From the NCBI GenBank assembly GCA_963922205.1, contig CAWUHX010000254.1, forward strand, positions 248,001-312,000: a DNA stretch of 64,000 nt. Reading direction: 5' to 3'. This document shows, piece after piece, positions 22,025 through 33,190 of this stretch; position 1 is the stretch's first letter; each line of letters starts with the position of its first letter. The notes beneath the pieces are model-generated. The model did not search any database, was not told the DNA's origin, and saw only the letters and a list, made by a program, of their open reading frames with translations. This DNA is from Romanomermis culicivorax. Taxonomy: Eukaryota > Nematoda > Enoplea > Mermithida > Mermithidae. The position numbers and the translations under genes are program-made.

Positions 22025-22558
22025 CCTCCCCCCGTTCTTAACTTTGTCTATCGGTATCCCGAATGTGTTCATATCCCAAATGTGTCGGCGAACCCAATGT
22101 CTCAATATCCCAATTAATGAATTAATTCTCAGTATCCCAAACATTTATTTTTTATTATGTCACATTGACTAATTCCCGTCATTCCGAATACACATTTTTT
22201 GTTCATATTGTTGACTCTCCTTTTGCTCGAACTTCTCAGATGGGGCTAGGGCTTTAGGATTACGACTTGGCTTTGGCTTTGACATTCTTCATGGTGCCGA
22301 AACGTTCGGCTCTAGTGAGAATATTAGTTTTTGTGTATAAGACTATTCGGCATATTGATACATTCGGCATACTGATACTTGCAGGCATACTGATACGTGC
22401 AGCCTATAATTCCCTACAATGAAGGTAGATTGTTTATGAGTAGCAGCTGAAATATGATACGGAATAAGTTCTAACCAACGCTAATTTTTTCATCTGTCAT
22501 TTTCAACTGTATCAATCATAGTGCTGAAATTCCATCAAAGACACAAATGTCCACTGAT

Positions 22559-22915
22559 CACAGTGGTCTATTCCCAAGTGAGCCATTCTCAATTGAGCGA
22601 ATTCCCAAGTGAGCGAATTCTCAATTGAGCGATTCCCATGTGAGCGATTCCCAATTGAGCGAATTCTCAAGTAAGCCAGACGATTTCAAGCGAGTGATCG
22701 AGAATGCAGTAACACTTTCTTCATATTTTCCTTCTTTACCTACCTTTTTTTTTTTTTTTTACCTACTTTTACCTACTCTTTGTATTTTTTTCGTTTTTTG
22801 TGTGTATAATGTTTTTTCGTTTATGTATGTTCTTACGTTTTCATCTTGTGTCTCTGCCTTCTTTTATTTTCGTTTTTCTTTTCATCTACTTTTTTTTTTG
22901 CTCATGAAAGTTTAA
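22559..22915. repeat. Single arm of the foldback family with GAGCGA minisatellite tip
   Basis: Seven or so degenerate copies of a 17-18 base unit (GAGCGAATTCTCAATT and variants) run from about 22570 to 22690. The same T/C-rich arm as at 17120-17330 follows, but no opposite arm was found nearby. Near-identical copy at 53359-53690. Confidence 0.6.
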
Positions 22916-23852
22916 ATATTTCTGCCATGTTTATATTAATTTATATTGAACAATCAATGAAAAAGGGCATTTGATATATTTTGTGGGTGATATACATTTT
23001 GTGGGTATGATTGACTTTTTGCAGTAAAACTATCCTACTGTAGAAATGGACAAATACGTGCATCATAAATCTATTTGGCTAAATAATAAAAAGACAATAC
23101 AGCTGTGCTTTACATTATGGTCATAGCTATGACTGAGGGGACCAATCAAATTTCAATTTCAGTGAAAATGACGCAGTACCAATCATATTCAACCTCAACT
23201 TTTGATGGTAACATCTGATTGACACTAGTTTCTCAAAACATATTGGCTTTTACTTGCTTAAAGAATGCTCCAACACTTTGCTAACACGAAAGTAATGAAG
23301 GCGACTCAAACTTCGAACATACACCTTGTACATACTTGCCATCAACACTTTTCAGGAAGATGGCATTTCAAAAACCAGACTATAGATGTGTTGCAGTTAA
23401 AGACCACATTTGGCGCAAACATACCACAAATTGTTCAAGTTTAGTCTAATAATTTCAAAATGGCTCATTGCAATCCAAAAACAGTAAGTTCAGCATAGGA
23501 AAAATTATAAGTCTATAAAAATCGTCAATCATCAGTAAATAAACCAACTAATAAGCCCTTTCGATGTGTCTTTCTTCTACAGTATAGGCTTTGCTCTGTG
23601 AAAGTTGGGCATAAAATCGGATTTGCTATTTCATTTGTCGTGCGTCTGCTATTGCAAAAAAATGTAATATAACAATTTTAACATATTTCGTGTAGAATGT
23701 GCCACATAAACGTTATTCACTCACATTAGCCATCATAATTGTAATCGCATAAATTATGGACTGATAGTCGAAAAATATTGACCATTAAAAACAATGTGAA
23801 ATACATTCAGAGTGCTAAATCAATAACATATTATCTGAGTGATTGAAATATC

Positions 23853-24422
23853 TACAGGGTGGTCCAAAAAATAATAAACTCATCTGAGTCAATCGAGCTT
23901 AAGTATGCCTATTAAACTCATTAGATAGCATATTTATTACAGTTCTTCATCTTGAAATTTGATATCTACAGCTATAGTACACAATGAGCTCATAGTAAAT
24001 CACTGCTTTTCTATCTAAATTTTTACTTTTTCTTTCAAAATTAAAAAACTTACTTAACTTTGATGACCATCAACAAATATACTGCTTCCTGAAAAATTAG
24101 TACTTTTTAAAATTTCCGATACTTCTTTAATTCTGAACTACAGAATAATTCTAGTATAGTTAAACAAATTTAAATCAAATTTTAATGCAAAAAAATATCC
24201 GTGACTTTTTAGAAGTTTCCAGCAGTTCTGAAAATAATATTTTATGAAGATCCACAAAATTTCAACTCAAGCTCTACCAGCCGAGCTGAATTTTTCGACT
24301 GTGACTAAAGTTTCAACACACAATACTAGAATAATTTTATTATCAAACAGTGAAGATTGGAACATCTGATTACTGTAGATGAATAGCACTTTTAGGCAGG
24401 CCATTTTCCCGCACACCCCGTG
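23853..24422. mobile_element. Possible mariner-like MITE
   Basis: The left end TACAGGGTGGTCCAAAAA resembles mariner terminal repeats. The right end, read inverted, gives ACGGGGTGTGCGGGAAAA, an imperfect partner. It contains no ORF and is present at the same place in unit 2 (54626-55206). The right terminus is weak. Confidence 0.3.
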
Positions 24423-24470
24423 TTTTCATGGTGCTAGTAGCACTGGTCATTCATCATAGCACATACAAAA

Positions 24471-24706
24471 TTATTCGGCGCAAATCTTTTCACAATAAGA
24501 CATCAGTTCGTTATGTGAGCATGCTCTGTGGCAACACATTTCAACAATACTAAGCGACGGAGTTCTTTTGACTCGGATAGGAATTCTTCCATTGTGAACC
24601 TGTTGATCTACTGAATTTTTCGATGGAATGGTGTCACGTTTTCGTTTTTGAGAATAAATGTTCAACATTTCGCCATCATAATCATATGGGGAATGGCCAC
24701 CATGAC
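24471..24706 (-). CDS. Insulin-like peptide gene ILP-b, exon 2 (C-peptide and A chain)
   Basis: Begins after a strong acceptor (TTTTTTCAACCCAG) at 24707-24708 and ends at TAA 24471-24473. It enters with two bases completing a split Ser codon, so the intron is phase 1, as is the conserved intron in the C-peptide of insulin genes. Encoded are a C-peptide with a KRKR processing site and an RVKR furin-type site, then an A chain with IVEMCCHRACSHNELMSYC: the canonical CC-x3-C-x8-C insulin spacing, plus a further cysteine (EKIC). It joins exon 1 at 27932-28103 to give 135 residues with eight cysteines (three in B, five in A). A possible AATAAA lies at 24336-24341. The A chain is identical in the unit 2 copy. 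Confidence 0.92.
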
Positions 24707-27700
24707 CTGGGTTGAAAAAAGATGCAAATTTCAGATGATTATAATATGGTCAATGTCATTTTTTAGCAGGGGGCTTTTTAGAATATCCAGCATCATTTAC
24801 CATGAAAAAGAATTTTGTTGTGCCAGTCATACCATCAATTTGTTTTTCAATTTTCGCAGGTACATCTCTACCCATTTTCCTACAGCTGGAAAGGAAGACC
24901 TTACTATATGTTCATAAGTGCTCACCTTTTATGAGACTTGTTCCTTATACTCTTAGGGTGCTTCTAGCCCCCAAATGGAGACCATATTCCACCGGCCAGC
25001 TTCTGCTTAGCAAAGCAGGGCCTGTTCCACTATCTAACCATAAATGTGGTCTGCCTCTTCTTTCCTCACGTGTTGGACACCCTATTAATGCCCATTTCAC
25101 GATTGGGAAGTCAACATGCAAATCAATGATGGGCGTCTGGCAGGGGTGTACAACTTTGCATGACAACGGAGCGCCAAAGAAAAAAGAAAATGATTGTGAA
25201 AATGACTTCATGTTTTTATAATATATTTTGAGGGTTTCAAGCCGACACCGACCAAAATAAAGCTTTCTCCTTTTTCTGACATTGTTATTATTTTTATATT
25301 AGCATAAATTATCAGCATTAAAGTAAGTGTACAGGGGGCTATAGGTTCAGGCATTGCTTGCTTGCTGACGTCAGGTAGAAGACATAACATTGAGGGTCTC
25401 TTCTATCCAGTTTCTACGAGTGGATTTAGATCTTTCTCTGGGAGTCTATGACATCTGCTCTGTTAGGGCCCAACTATTTGTTATTTTTGTTGTTGCCAGG
25501 TCTGGGCGAGAACTGTTGCACTAGATCCGAGTTCTAGCCAAGAAGTAGTCCTAACTAGTCTCACTGACTATAGTTATATAGTAAGTGAGACTTGTTAGGA
25601 AAGACGCGCACAACACACACCTTATCAGGCTAACTGGGCTGAGTGAAACTGGGCAGGAAGCATTTCAAGCTTGCCTGCATAATTTATTGACTCCCTAGGG
25701 ATGAAAGACTGTGTCTGCCTAATGATAAACCTGCTTGTGAATAGGTTTTTTTTTTGCTCCATAATTCCGAATCCCCAACTATGAAATCTCTGGGGAACTC
25801 CTGGATAATTTTTGTTGTGCATGTCTCATTGTTTTTGTATTTTCGTTGTATACGGGATTGGACGTCCAAGTATATGCTTGATATGGTAACTCGTATTGTT
25901 TTGTGAGCGTAGGGAAAGGTATTTGTAAGGCCAGGTTATTGGAGATTGGGGTAGGAATCTTCTTGCTGACTTCAAGGTGTACTGCAGGCTCAGGGAGTTA
26001 CCCGGTTTAGGCTCTGTGAGTCTGGTTGGATGATTATCAGTTTGTTTATTGTTAGCCTGTGGTCGAACTGTTGCAACTTCCATTGTATTAACCCAAAGGT
26101 CAGTCTCATCCTTCCAAACCCACAGCTACCTAAAAATCTTGACGCCCTTTCATTTCAGTTTCGCTCTGATATATTGATGTCTCTTCTTCAAATAAATCTT
26201 GCTGTCAGGCCCAAACTTTTCCAAACTATTTCTAGTTTATTCTAACATAACTATTTTGCTTTTTGAAATACAGACTTAAAAGTAAACGAGAAACAAATAA
26301 AGTACAAAATAAATTCGATATAGCTATTCCGAGTTTATCCTGGAATATCTTTATTCTACCTTTATTTATTTTTACTTTATTTAGCGTTCTGGAATGTGGA
26401 CCTAAGTCTCATATGTCATACTCTTTAAGGCAAAGGAACTTCCTTATGTGATCCATAGAAGCTCTGAGCGAGGCAAACACGTGTGACGAACAAACTGTGT
26501 GCCACTAATTTACAGATCCGAGGACTAGTCTGATAAAGTGAAGGATAACGTTTGAAATTATATATGATTAGTTCTGAACGAAATTCTGGAAAATCGGAGA
26601 ATGACACAAAGATGTACTGATTCGAAAATCGTTTACATGATGCTTCTACCGTAGGATTTTGATTTTAAAATTAAGCAATAGTCTCAAAAATGAGGTATTC
26701 TCATGTGAGCGATTCCCAATTCAGTGAGTTCCCAAATGAGTGAATTCACAATTGGGTGATTCCAAACGAGCGATCGAGAATGTTATAACTCTTTGTTCAC
26801 ATTTTACTTCTTTACCACATTTTTTTCTTCGTGTATTTCTTTTTTCTTTCGTTTTCTGTGTGTATTGCATATGTTTTCGTTTATGTATGTTTTTTACGTT
26901 TTCATCTTTTGTTTGTGCTTTCTTTCATTTTCTTCCTTCTTGAGATCTAATTTTTTCTTTTTTCGCTCATGCTTCAATACACTACAAGTCGTAATATTCC
27001 GTATAATTCTTGTACAGTTCGGCATGCTTGTGTCTTTCATCGTCGTAAATGTGGAATTTTCATAAAAAATATAAGACAAAAAATTGCAGGAAGAAATAAA
27101 CATCAAGATTAAAGAAACGTCAACAAAAAGGCAGACATCCAGAATAAGTAAAAATAGATGGAAAAGCATTAGAAAAAGACAACAAAACATGAAAAAGTGA
27201 CAAAAAAGGAGAAGCAAGATAGAGAAACCAGCAAGGAAGGAGGAGAAAAATGTGAAAAAAGAAAGAATCAGGAGACTAGAAAAAGAGAAAGACGAAAAAG
27301 TAAAAGCAAAAAACTAAGATGAAAAGTAAATAAGAATGAAAAAAAAATCACAAAGAATGAAATTAATCGGGAAATAGAGCATGCCGGATTGTATCAGAGT
27401 TATATTGGAGACCATACTTATTAAAATGGCAACTTGTAATGCAAGGATAAAAATGCAAAAACATGCATAAACGAAAACATAAGCAACACACAGAAAGAAA
27501 GAAAAAAGTATATACAAAGAAAAATATAAAATAAAGAAGAAAAATATAAAGAAAGTGTTATTTCATTCTCTATCGTCCGTTAGAAATCGCCCATTTGAGA
27601 ATATGCTCTATTGGGAATCGCTCACGTGGGAATAGACAGTCTCACAAACCTTTAGTACGACAACAATACAACATTTCATGCTTTGTGATTTTACTGCTTA

Positions 27701-27931
27701 GAATTTACAGCATTTTGACAAATGAAAAAAATTGCTGGAAGGGATCTGCTCATAATTGACATCGAAAATTTTACGAGTTAGATCAAACCTCTACTGAAGG
27801 ATCAGTATGTATGCTAAAGTTCAACCTAAAATTTGTTCTAAAAATTTTTTGCATCAACTCGCTATACAGCACACAGGCATGCTTACTGAATGCTCGAAAT
27901 ATAACTTGGCAGATGAAAAAATTTTGCTTAC
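24707..27931 (-). other. Intron of ILP-b (3,225 nt)
   Basis: Donor GTAAGCAA-type at 27931 and acceptor CAG at 24707, phase 1. It spans the junction of units 1 and 2 and contains the foldback element at 26699-27625. An ORF of 139 codons on the plus strand at 24802-25221 starts with a hydrophobic stretch; the unit 2 copy (55576-55914) is shorter by exactly 27 codons. I do not consider it a gene without more evidence. Confidence 0.8.
26699..27625. mobile_element. Foldback-type element, unit 2 copy
   Basis: Counterpart of 16985-17965. The left arm starts with CATGTGAGCGATTCCCAA-type repeats, and the right arm ends with their inverse near 27590-27625. The T/C-rich arms are inverted and the centre differs somewhat. 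It sits inside the ILP-b intron. Confidence 0.65.
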
Positions 27932-28103
27932 TGGACCGCTGCCGGTTCGCAGTCAAACATTTACAGAATTTATGGAGCAGTATCACCAGTCGTTCGCCGC
28001 AACGTTGATATTTTTGCATATCTGGTTTCTCTGCTGACGACTGCGTTGTAAATAATTGCGTCATCATTAACACCAAAGCCGGCGAATATTGTATCAATTG
28101 CAT
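27932..28103 (-). CDS. Insulin-like peptide gene ILP-b, exon 1 (signal peptide and B chain)
   Basis: ATG at 28103 is chosen because it is the start shared with ILP-a; an additional in-frame ATG at 28127 would add eight residues and is blocked by a stop in ILP-a. There are 57 codons plus one base before the GTAAGC donor (phase 1). The signal peptide (1-24) is followed by the B chain with C35, C47 and C49. Compared with ILP-a there are four amino-acid changes, all in the signal peptide and the first residues after it, and none from the first B-chain cysteine to the donor. With exon 2 at 24471-24706 it gives a complete preprohormone: signal, B, C (cut at KRKR and RVKR) and A. Element B is inserted about 460 bp upstream of the start, possibly in or near the promoter. 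Confidence 0.9.
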
Positions 28104-28407
28104 TTTTTCAACTTTCTGAGAATACATGAAACATTCAGATGATAGATTATTGAGTCACATCCAGAACTCCTTTTCTCAGCATAGCAGAGTGTGAAAGATT
28201 CAAGCCTTTTCCATTTTTTTCATTCCCTGAATTTTCATTGATGGCAAGGAGAACCTGGAGAGCAAATTTTCTTTTACCATTCAAAAAAGCCTATCAATTA
28301 ATATCGAATTTGTTGCCTTTTAGAATAAAAAACTGTGACTTGTTGAGAGTGACCACAGTAATCACCTCAACTGAGATCTGTTGCAAATCGAGAGCACTTT
28401 TTCGTTA

Positions 28408-28474
28408 GCTCTCGGTTGGTTAGAGCATGTAGACGGTAGCTGCAAGGTCTAAAGTCCAAGTCCCGGACCGAGCC
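28408..28474 (+). pseudogene. tRNA-like sequence, unit 2 copy
   Basis: Copy of 18745-18813, with the B-box changed to GTCCAAGTCC. Same doubts apply. Confidence 0.3.
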
Positions 28475-28556
28475 CAGCTTTTACTGAGGTCCCTAGCAAC
28501 TGGAATAGATTGCCTCGAGTAACTGCATCATCAGTTCGCAAACTATTCTCTGACGT

Positions 28557-28563
28557 CCCCATA
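28557..28563. repeat. Target-site duplication of element B, left copy (CCCCATA)
   Basis: CCCCATA stands before the 5' LTR and after the 3' LTR (38719-38725). BEL/Pao usually duplicates about 5 bp, so part of this match may be chance. Confidence 0.65.
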
Positions 28564-28968
28564 TCGCGGAATTCGCGATTTTCGTTATTTTTTCATGTGT
28601 ATTTGTTTATTCTATCATATTATATAATTTTTCCAGTCATAAGTTTAAAAGTAACCTTAATCATTTTTGGTAACCTTTCTTTACGAGTAGGCTTTAAGGT
28701 TAATTTGACGGTATCATAATCACCCTTTCATTTTTTTCAAAAAAAATATATTCAAGAAAAATCTTATCTAAGAAAATGAATACATTATCCTTATATGTAA
28801 CCTTTATCCACTTTCATATGAAAGTGTGAGTTTTCCGTGTATTAGGTGTAGTTGTTGTTCTTTTCGTTATCACATTACCAGGGATTTTTAGCAGCAATCA
28901 TTGGTTTCAGAAAATTAAATTTCGTGTTTTTTATCGAACTGGGCGTTTTCGGGTCAATCATAGCCACA
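28564..28968 (+). repeat. Element B 5' LTR
   Basis: Begins at TCGCGGAATTC and ends at ATAGCCACA, the limits of its similarity to 38331-38718. The edges are approximate because the canonical TG...CA is not visible. A TGG at 28976 could begin the primer-binding site. Confidence 0.75.
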
Positions 28969-29169
28969 TCGTTTTTGGTGATTCCGCCAAGGAACCATAG
29001 ATCAACAAAGGTCAGCTACAAACTGTCAGTACAGTCCCTAAATTAAACAGTAGCATCAAACATTGGTTTCACTTCTTGTTCTACTCCTATCAGGCAACTT
29101 ATCACAGTGGTACAAAAGAGATTCCACAGTTGTTTAACTGATCTCCAACCTACAGATTTACAGATCAAG

Positions 29170-30480
29170 ATGGATACTAATAGAAGTAATCAAGATCATG
29201 TCAATGATTCAGATAATCTGGAATTCATAGCAGAAAATTTTATCAAGCGTATAAAATGGGCAGTTGAGATTTTGATGAATCAAAACAGAGAATGGTTGAG
29301 CATTCAGAAGAGTTTATCACAAAGTCAATTGACTCATGAAGTGGACTTGTATAATCAATAGTGTAATCAATCAGGCAGCTTTCCAGAGGATATTTGTAGT
29401 GGAAATGAAACAATCTCTAATCTTGAATCAAAGCTAGCAGAATATAAATCATTTATCACTCAGATTCGAAAAGCAGAACCCAATATTTCACAAGCTCAGC
29501 CTGCTCCATTGATGAATAGTAGTGTTATTCAACCGATGTATAATGATTTCCATCTTAGTATTTATCTGTCAAAACTACAACTCCCTCTGTATCATGGAGA
29601 TCCTTTGAAATGGACAGAGTTTTGGGATTCATTCGAATCAATTGTTCACAATCAAACAATCCCATCAGTTCAAAGGTTCAATTATCTTCTCAGTATTTTG
29701 AAAGGATCAGCATATAAATCTATAGAAGGGATATCAGTCACGAATTCAAATTATTTAGTGGCTATAGAAATCTAAAAACGTTTCGGCGATCCTAATGTTA
29801 TCAAACGATTTTTGTATGCTGAATTACGTAAGATTCCATCATCATCAAATATAACTTTCGAATTAAGACAAACTTTGAAAGCTATAGAGCGTATCATTCG
29901 TCAGTTATCTTCCTTGAAAGAAAACTTGAATCAACCAACTCTGATCATGTTGATCCTCGAAAAGTTACCTAATACAATTCTGATCGAGTTAGGCAAATCA
30001 AAGACCGATTCTTTCTGAGAAATGCATAATTTGTTAGAAAATCTCAATAAGATAATTGTTGTTCGTGAGGAAGCTTTCCAGATATCATCTACATTAGGCT
30101 TTAGAGAAAATGAGTCACGACCACAAAACAGAGCTCCAGCTCAAATACATCAAACCGTTGATCAGGAATTGGAAGACAGCTATCAATCATTAGTAGCAGC
30201 TAGAACTAGAAATCAGCGACATCAAAAATTCAATGTGCATTTTGTCAGGAGAGACATTTTAGTGATCAATGTAAAAAATTTGAGAAAGGAAAAATCTAAT
30301 CAGTACTCAGCAAACAGAGCCTGTTTTTACTGTCAAGGAAATCACAATCGCACCTTGTGTCTGAAAAATGAACCATCAAAATTTTCAGTTCCTGCATCTG
30401 AAACGCACTATCGTGGTTCAAGTGAAATCAACCATAATGAACCTTCTACATCATACAATGAGAATATAATTACAGTGAAC
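29170..30480 (+). pseudogene. gag: Element B gag (BEL/Pao type)
   Basis: From an ATG at 29170 the same frame runs on through isolated stops (29361, 29775, 30018). It carries the BEL/Pao Gag signature L-Q-L-P-x-Y-H-G-D-P-x-x-W-x-x-F-W-D-S-F near 29575-29630 and the helical region that follows. The CFYC...H...C zinc knuckle lies near 30321. Gag of this group assembles the particle and packages RNA. It is non-functional here. Confidence 0.85.
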
Positions 30481-33190
30481 AATACTTCAAATAATTCATC
30501 ACCTAAACTATCTCATGTAGCTCTTATGCTTTGTGAAGTTGAAGTTGTAAATTTGAAGAACAGATCATGTCCGATTAAATCATATGCATTTTTTGATACG
30601 GGTAGTCAAAAAACATATATCTCAAATCAATTATGTGCACAATTAGTTTTAGATTCGCCAATGAATGAAATTCTACAAATCAATACTTCCGGATCAACTA
30701 CTTCTAAGCAAATTTCCAGTTTTCCAGTAGCTTTCGGTATCATTTTGAAAGATGGATCTTGTAAAGAAATGAATGCGTCTTCTGTCGAAACTCTAACAGG
30801 GCATCTTATTACGCTACTGTTGAAGGAAGAAGATGTATGGGAGATAGAAATCAACAATCTTGACGGAATGGAAAAGACTTTAGAAAATCTAATCTCAAAT
30901 AGAAAGATCATTCCAGATATTCTAATTGGTATGGATTACTTCTGGGACTTCATTAATACAAATTCTATTTATCCGTTACCTTCAGGCTTACATTTGATAA
31001 AAACGAAAGTAGGTCCAATCTTTTCAGGAAATCAAACTGATAACTGGAATCATTCTTACAATATAAGTGTGATTCCATCATCATCCTCTGCTGAAGAGAC
31101 GGGTTTTGAAGTAGCACAACAAACAGAGATCACATCTGATGATAAGGATCTTGTGAAGTTTTGAGATCTAGAAACTATTAGTATCAAAGATGATCCTGAA
31201 GTCAAAGTTGACGATCTAGGTTTAAAGAAATTCAATAGTTCGATCAAATTTGATTAAAATCGATATTGTGTTAAATGGCCTTGGTAACCAGATCAAGTTG
31301 ATCTACGAGATAATTACTCATTATGCTTAGGCAGACTGAAATCACTATCAAAACGACTTTTTGATGATACGAGTACAAGTATGCTAGAGAATTATGATCA
31401 AGTTATCAAAGATCAATTATCAAAAGAGATCATTGAAAAAATCCAACCGTTTGAAGCATTATTTACCCCATTATGCAGTTATCACCCCTCAAAAATCTAC
31501 GACTAAAATCAGAGTAGTTTATGATGCATCTGCAAAGATTACTAAAAGAGATAAATCCTTGAATAAATGTTTGTATCGCTGTTTGTTTGTCCAATCATGC
31601 TACCTGATTTGTGCGGTTTGCTAATTCGTTTTAGAACAGCTCATATTGTCGTCACCGCTGATATAGAGAAAGCTTTTCTACGAATCACTTTACAAGAAGA
31701 AGATCATGATGTGACACGCTTTCTGTGGTTTAAGGATCCAAAACTTCCATCAGTTGAGAATAACATACAAGTCTATCGTTTCTGCAGAGTACCATTTGGA
31801 ATCATCTCTAGCCCATTCATTCTCAATGCAACTATCAGATATCATCTTAACAAAAGTAATAATCTATTAGCTAAGAAATTAAGGGAAAATATTTATGTTG
31901 ATAATCTAATCATTGGAGCTAAAGATCTCGAACAAGCATCGAAGATTTATCATGAAGGCAAACAAATTTTCAAAGATGCCAGTATGAATCTTAGAGAAGG
32001 GTTATCAAATTCTTGTGCGTTCAATATCGATGTAGATCCAATTGACAGAGGAAACAAATCATAAATCAAAGTACTGAGTATCTCGTGGGATACATTAAGT
32101 GATGCAATCCAATTAACAGTAACAGTCAATGCAGGAAATGTAGCTGTACTAACAAAGAGGCTGGTATTGGAACAAGTAGCACAAACTTTCGATCTTTTGG
32201 GATTATTATCACCTATTTTTTACCCGGAACAAAAGCTGTGGAAAATAGATTTATCTTCATCATCCAATAGCTTTTACAGGCGCATCACAGTCTGCGTATG
32301 CTGTTGTAGTTTATCTGTCTGGCATCTAATAAAAACATCACAATTCCTCGTTTGGAACTTCTTGGAGCAGTGATAGGTTTGAGAGCCATCAAATTTATTC
32401 AAAATCAAATAGCTATCAGCATAACATCAAAATTTTTGTTTATCGATTCAGAAATTGCTATTCATTGGATTAGAACATCAAAACTACAACGTGTTTTCAT
32501 TGAAAATCGAATAAAGTTCTTCAGAGAAAATCCAGACATTCAAATCAATCATGTACTAGGAACTGAGAATCCAGCAGATCTTGCCACAAGAGGTATATCA
32601 AGTACAGAGTTAGAAATCAGCAGCAGTTGGTGGTCTGGACCCAAATGTTTGAAAGAGCCTAAAGAAAAATGGTCAACATCAAATATAATGTTAGATAAAA
32701 AGTGCCTGAAACATGAAGAATCATCATCATCATTTCAGAATATTGTCAGCTTCTCAAATCACGAAATACAAAAGCACGACCCTATCTTCAATTTGAATCG
32801 ATTTTCAAATCTCAAAAAGGCATTAAATATTGTATCATATATCTGTCGTTTTATCAAGATCAAAGTTTGGAGCCGAATAGGTGATGATCATCTATTTAAA
32901 GTCCAGCATCCTAGACTAAAATCATTCTTCTTGGAAATCAAATCACATAGTCATTTCTCAGTGAATGAGTTGATATCACCCGAAACCATCCTAATTAAGG
33001 AATCACAGAAACTTTTTTATCAACACCTCTTAGATGATGAAAATCATAAGGAAGTGAAATTGAAACATCTCGGAATCAAAAAAGACATATCGATTTTTTA
33101 CCGAAATTTTAGCCAAACGTCAAAGTGTCGTGCATTTTGGCTTGAATCATACTCTATCAGAAGTGAGACGCGAATTCTGGATTACTAAAG
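30481..33190 (+). pseudogene. pol: Element B protease, reverse transcriptase and RNase H region
   Basis: The protease shows FFDTGSQKTY near 30590. The RT has RVVYDASAK near 31515, V-T-A-D-I-E-K-A-F near 31650 and a catalytic box reading YVDNL near 31900, where BEL/Pao RTs have YVDD, so it is dead at this residue. A QTFDLLGLLSP block near 32175 and the RNase H-like region with N-P-A-D-L-A-T-R-G near 32570 follow. Stops occur at about 31164, 31256 and 31284, and the frame changes several times after 31450. Order and motifs are typical of BEL/Pao. Confidence 0.88.

Larger units (their letters stand above)
16739..26448. repeat. Tandem unit 1 (about 9.7 kb)
   Basis: From the right copy of CTTA to the repeat of the same junction at 26444-26450. 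It is matched along its whole length by unit 2 once elements B and C are removed: 16745-18900 with 26449-28560, 18900-20345 with 38726-40313, and 20345-26448 with 51061-57088. The start-to-start distance is 9,704 bp. It holds exon 1 of one insulin-like gene and exon 2 of the next. In 18900-20580 and 22920-23850 I see no gene or known RNA, only AT-rich sequence conserved between units. Confidence 0.9.

Noticed and set aside
22565-22690. CRISPR-like regular repeats
   Set aside because: The 17-18 bp units are degenerate and adjacent with no spacers, and the genome is animal; it is a minisatellite in a foldback arm.
26425-26607. Minus-strand ORF with two cysteines 12 residues apart and an F-Y tail, first taken for an insulin B chain
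   Set aside because: The spacing is wrong, there is no signal peptide or phase-1 donor, and unit 3 has lost the cysteines. A far better B chain is at 27932-28103.
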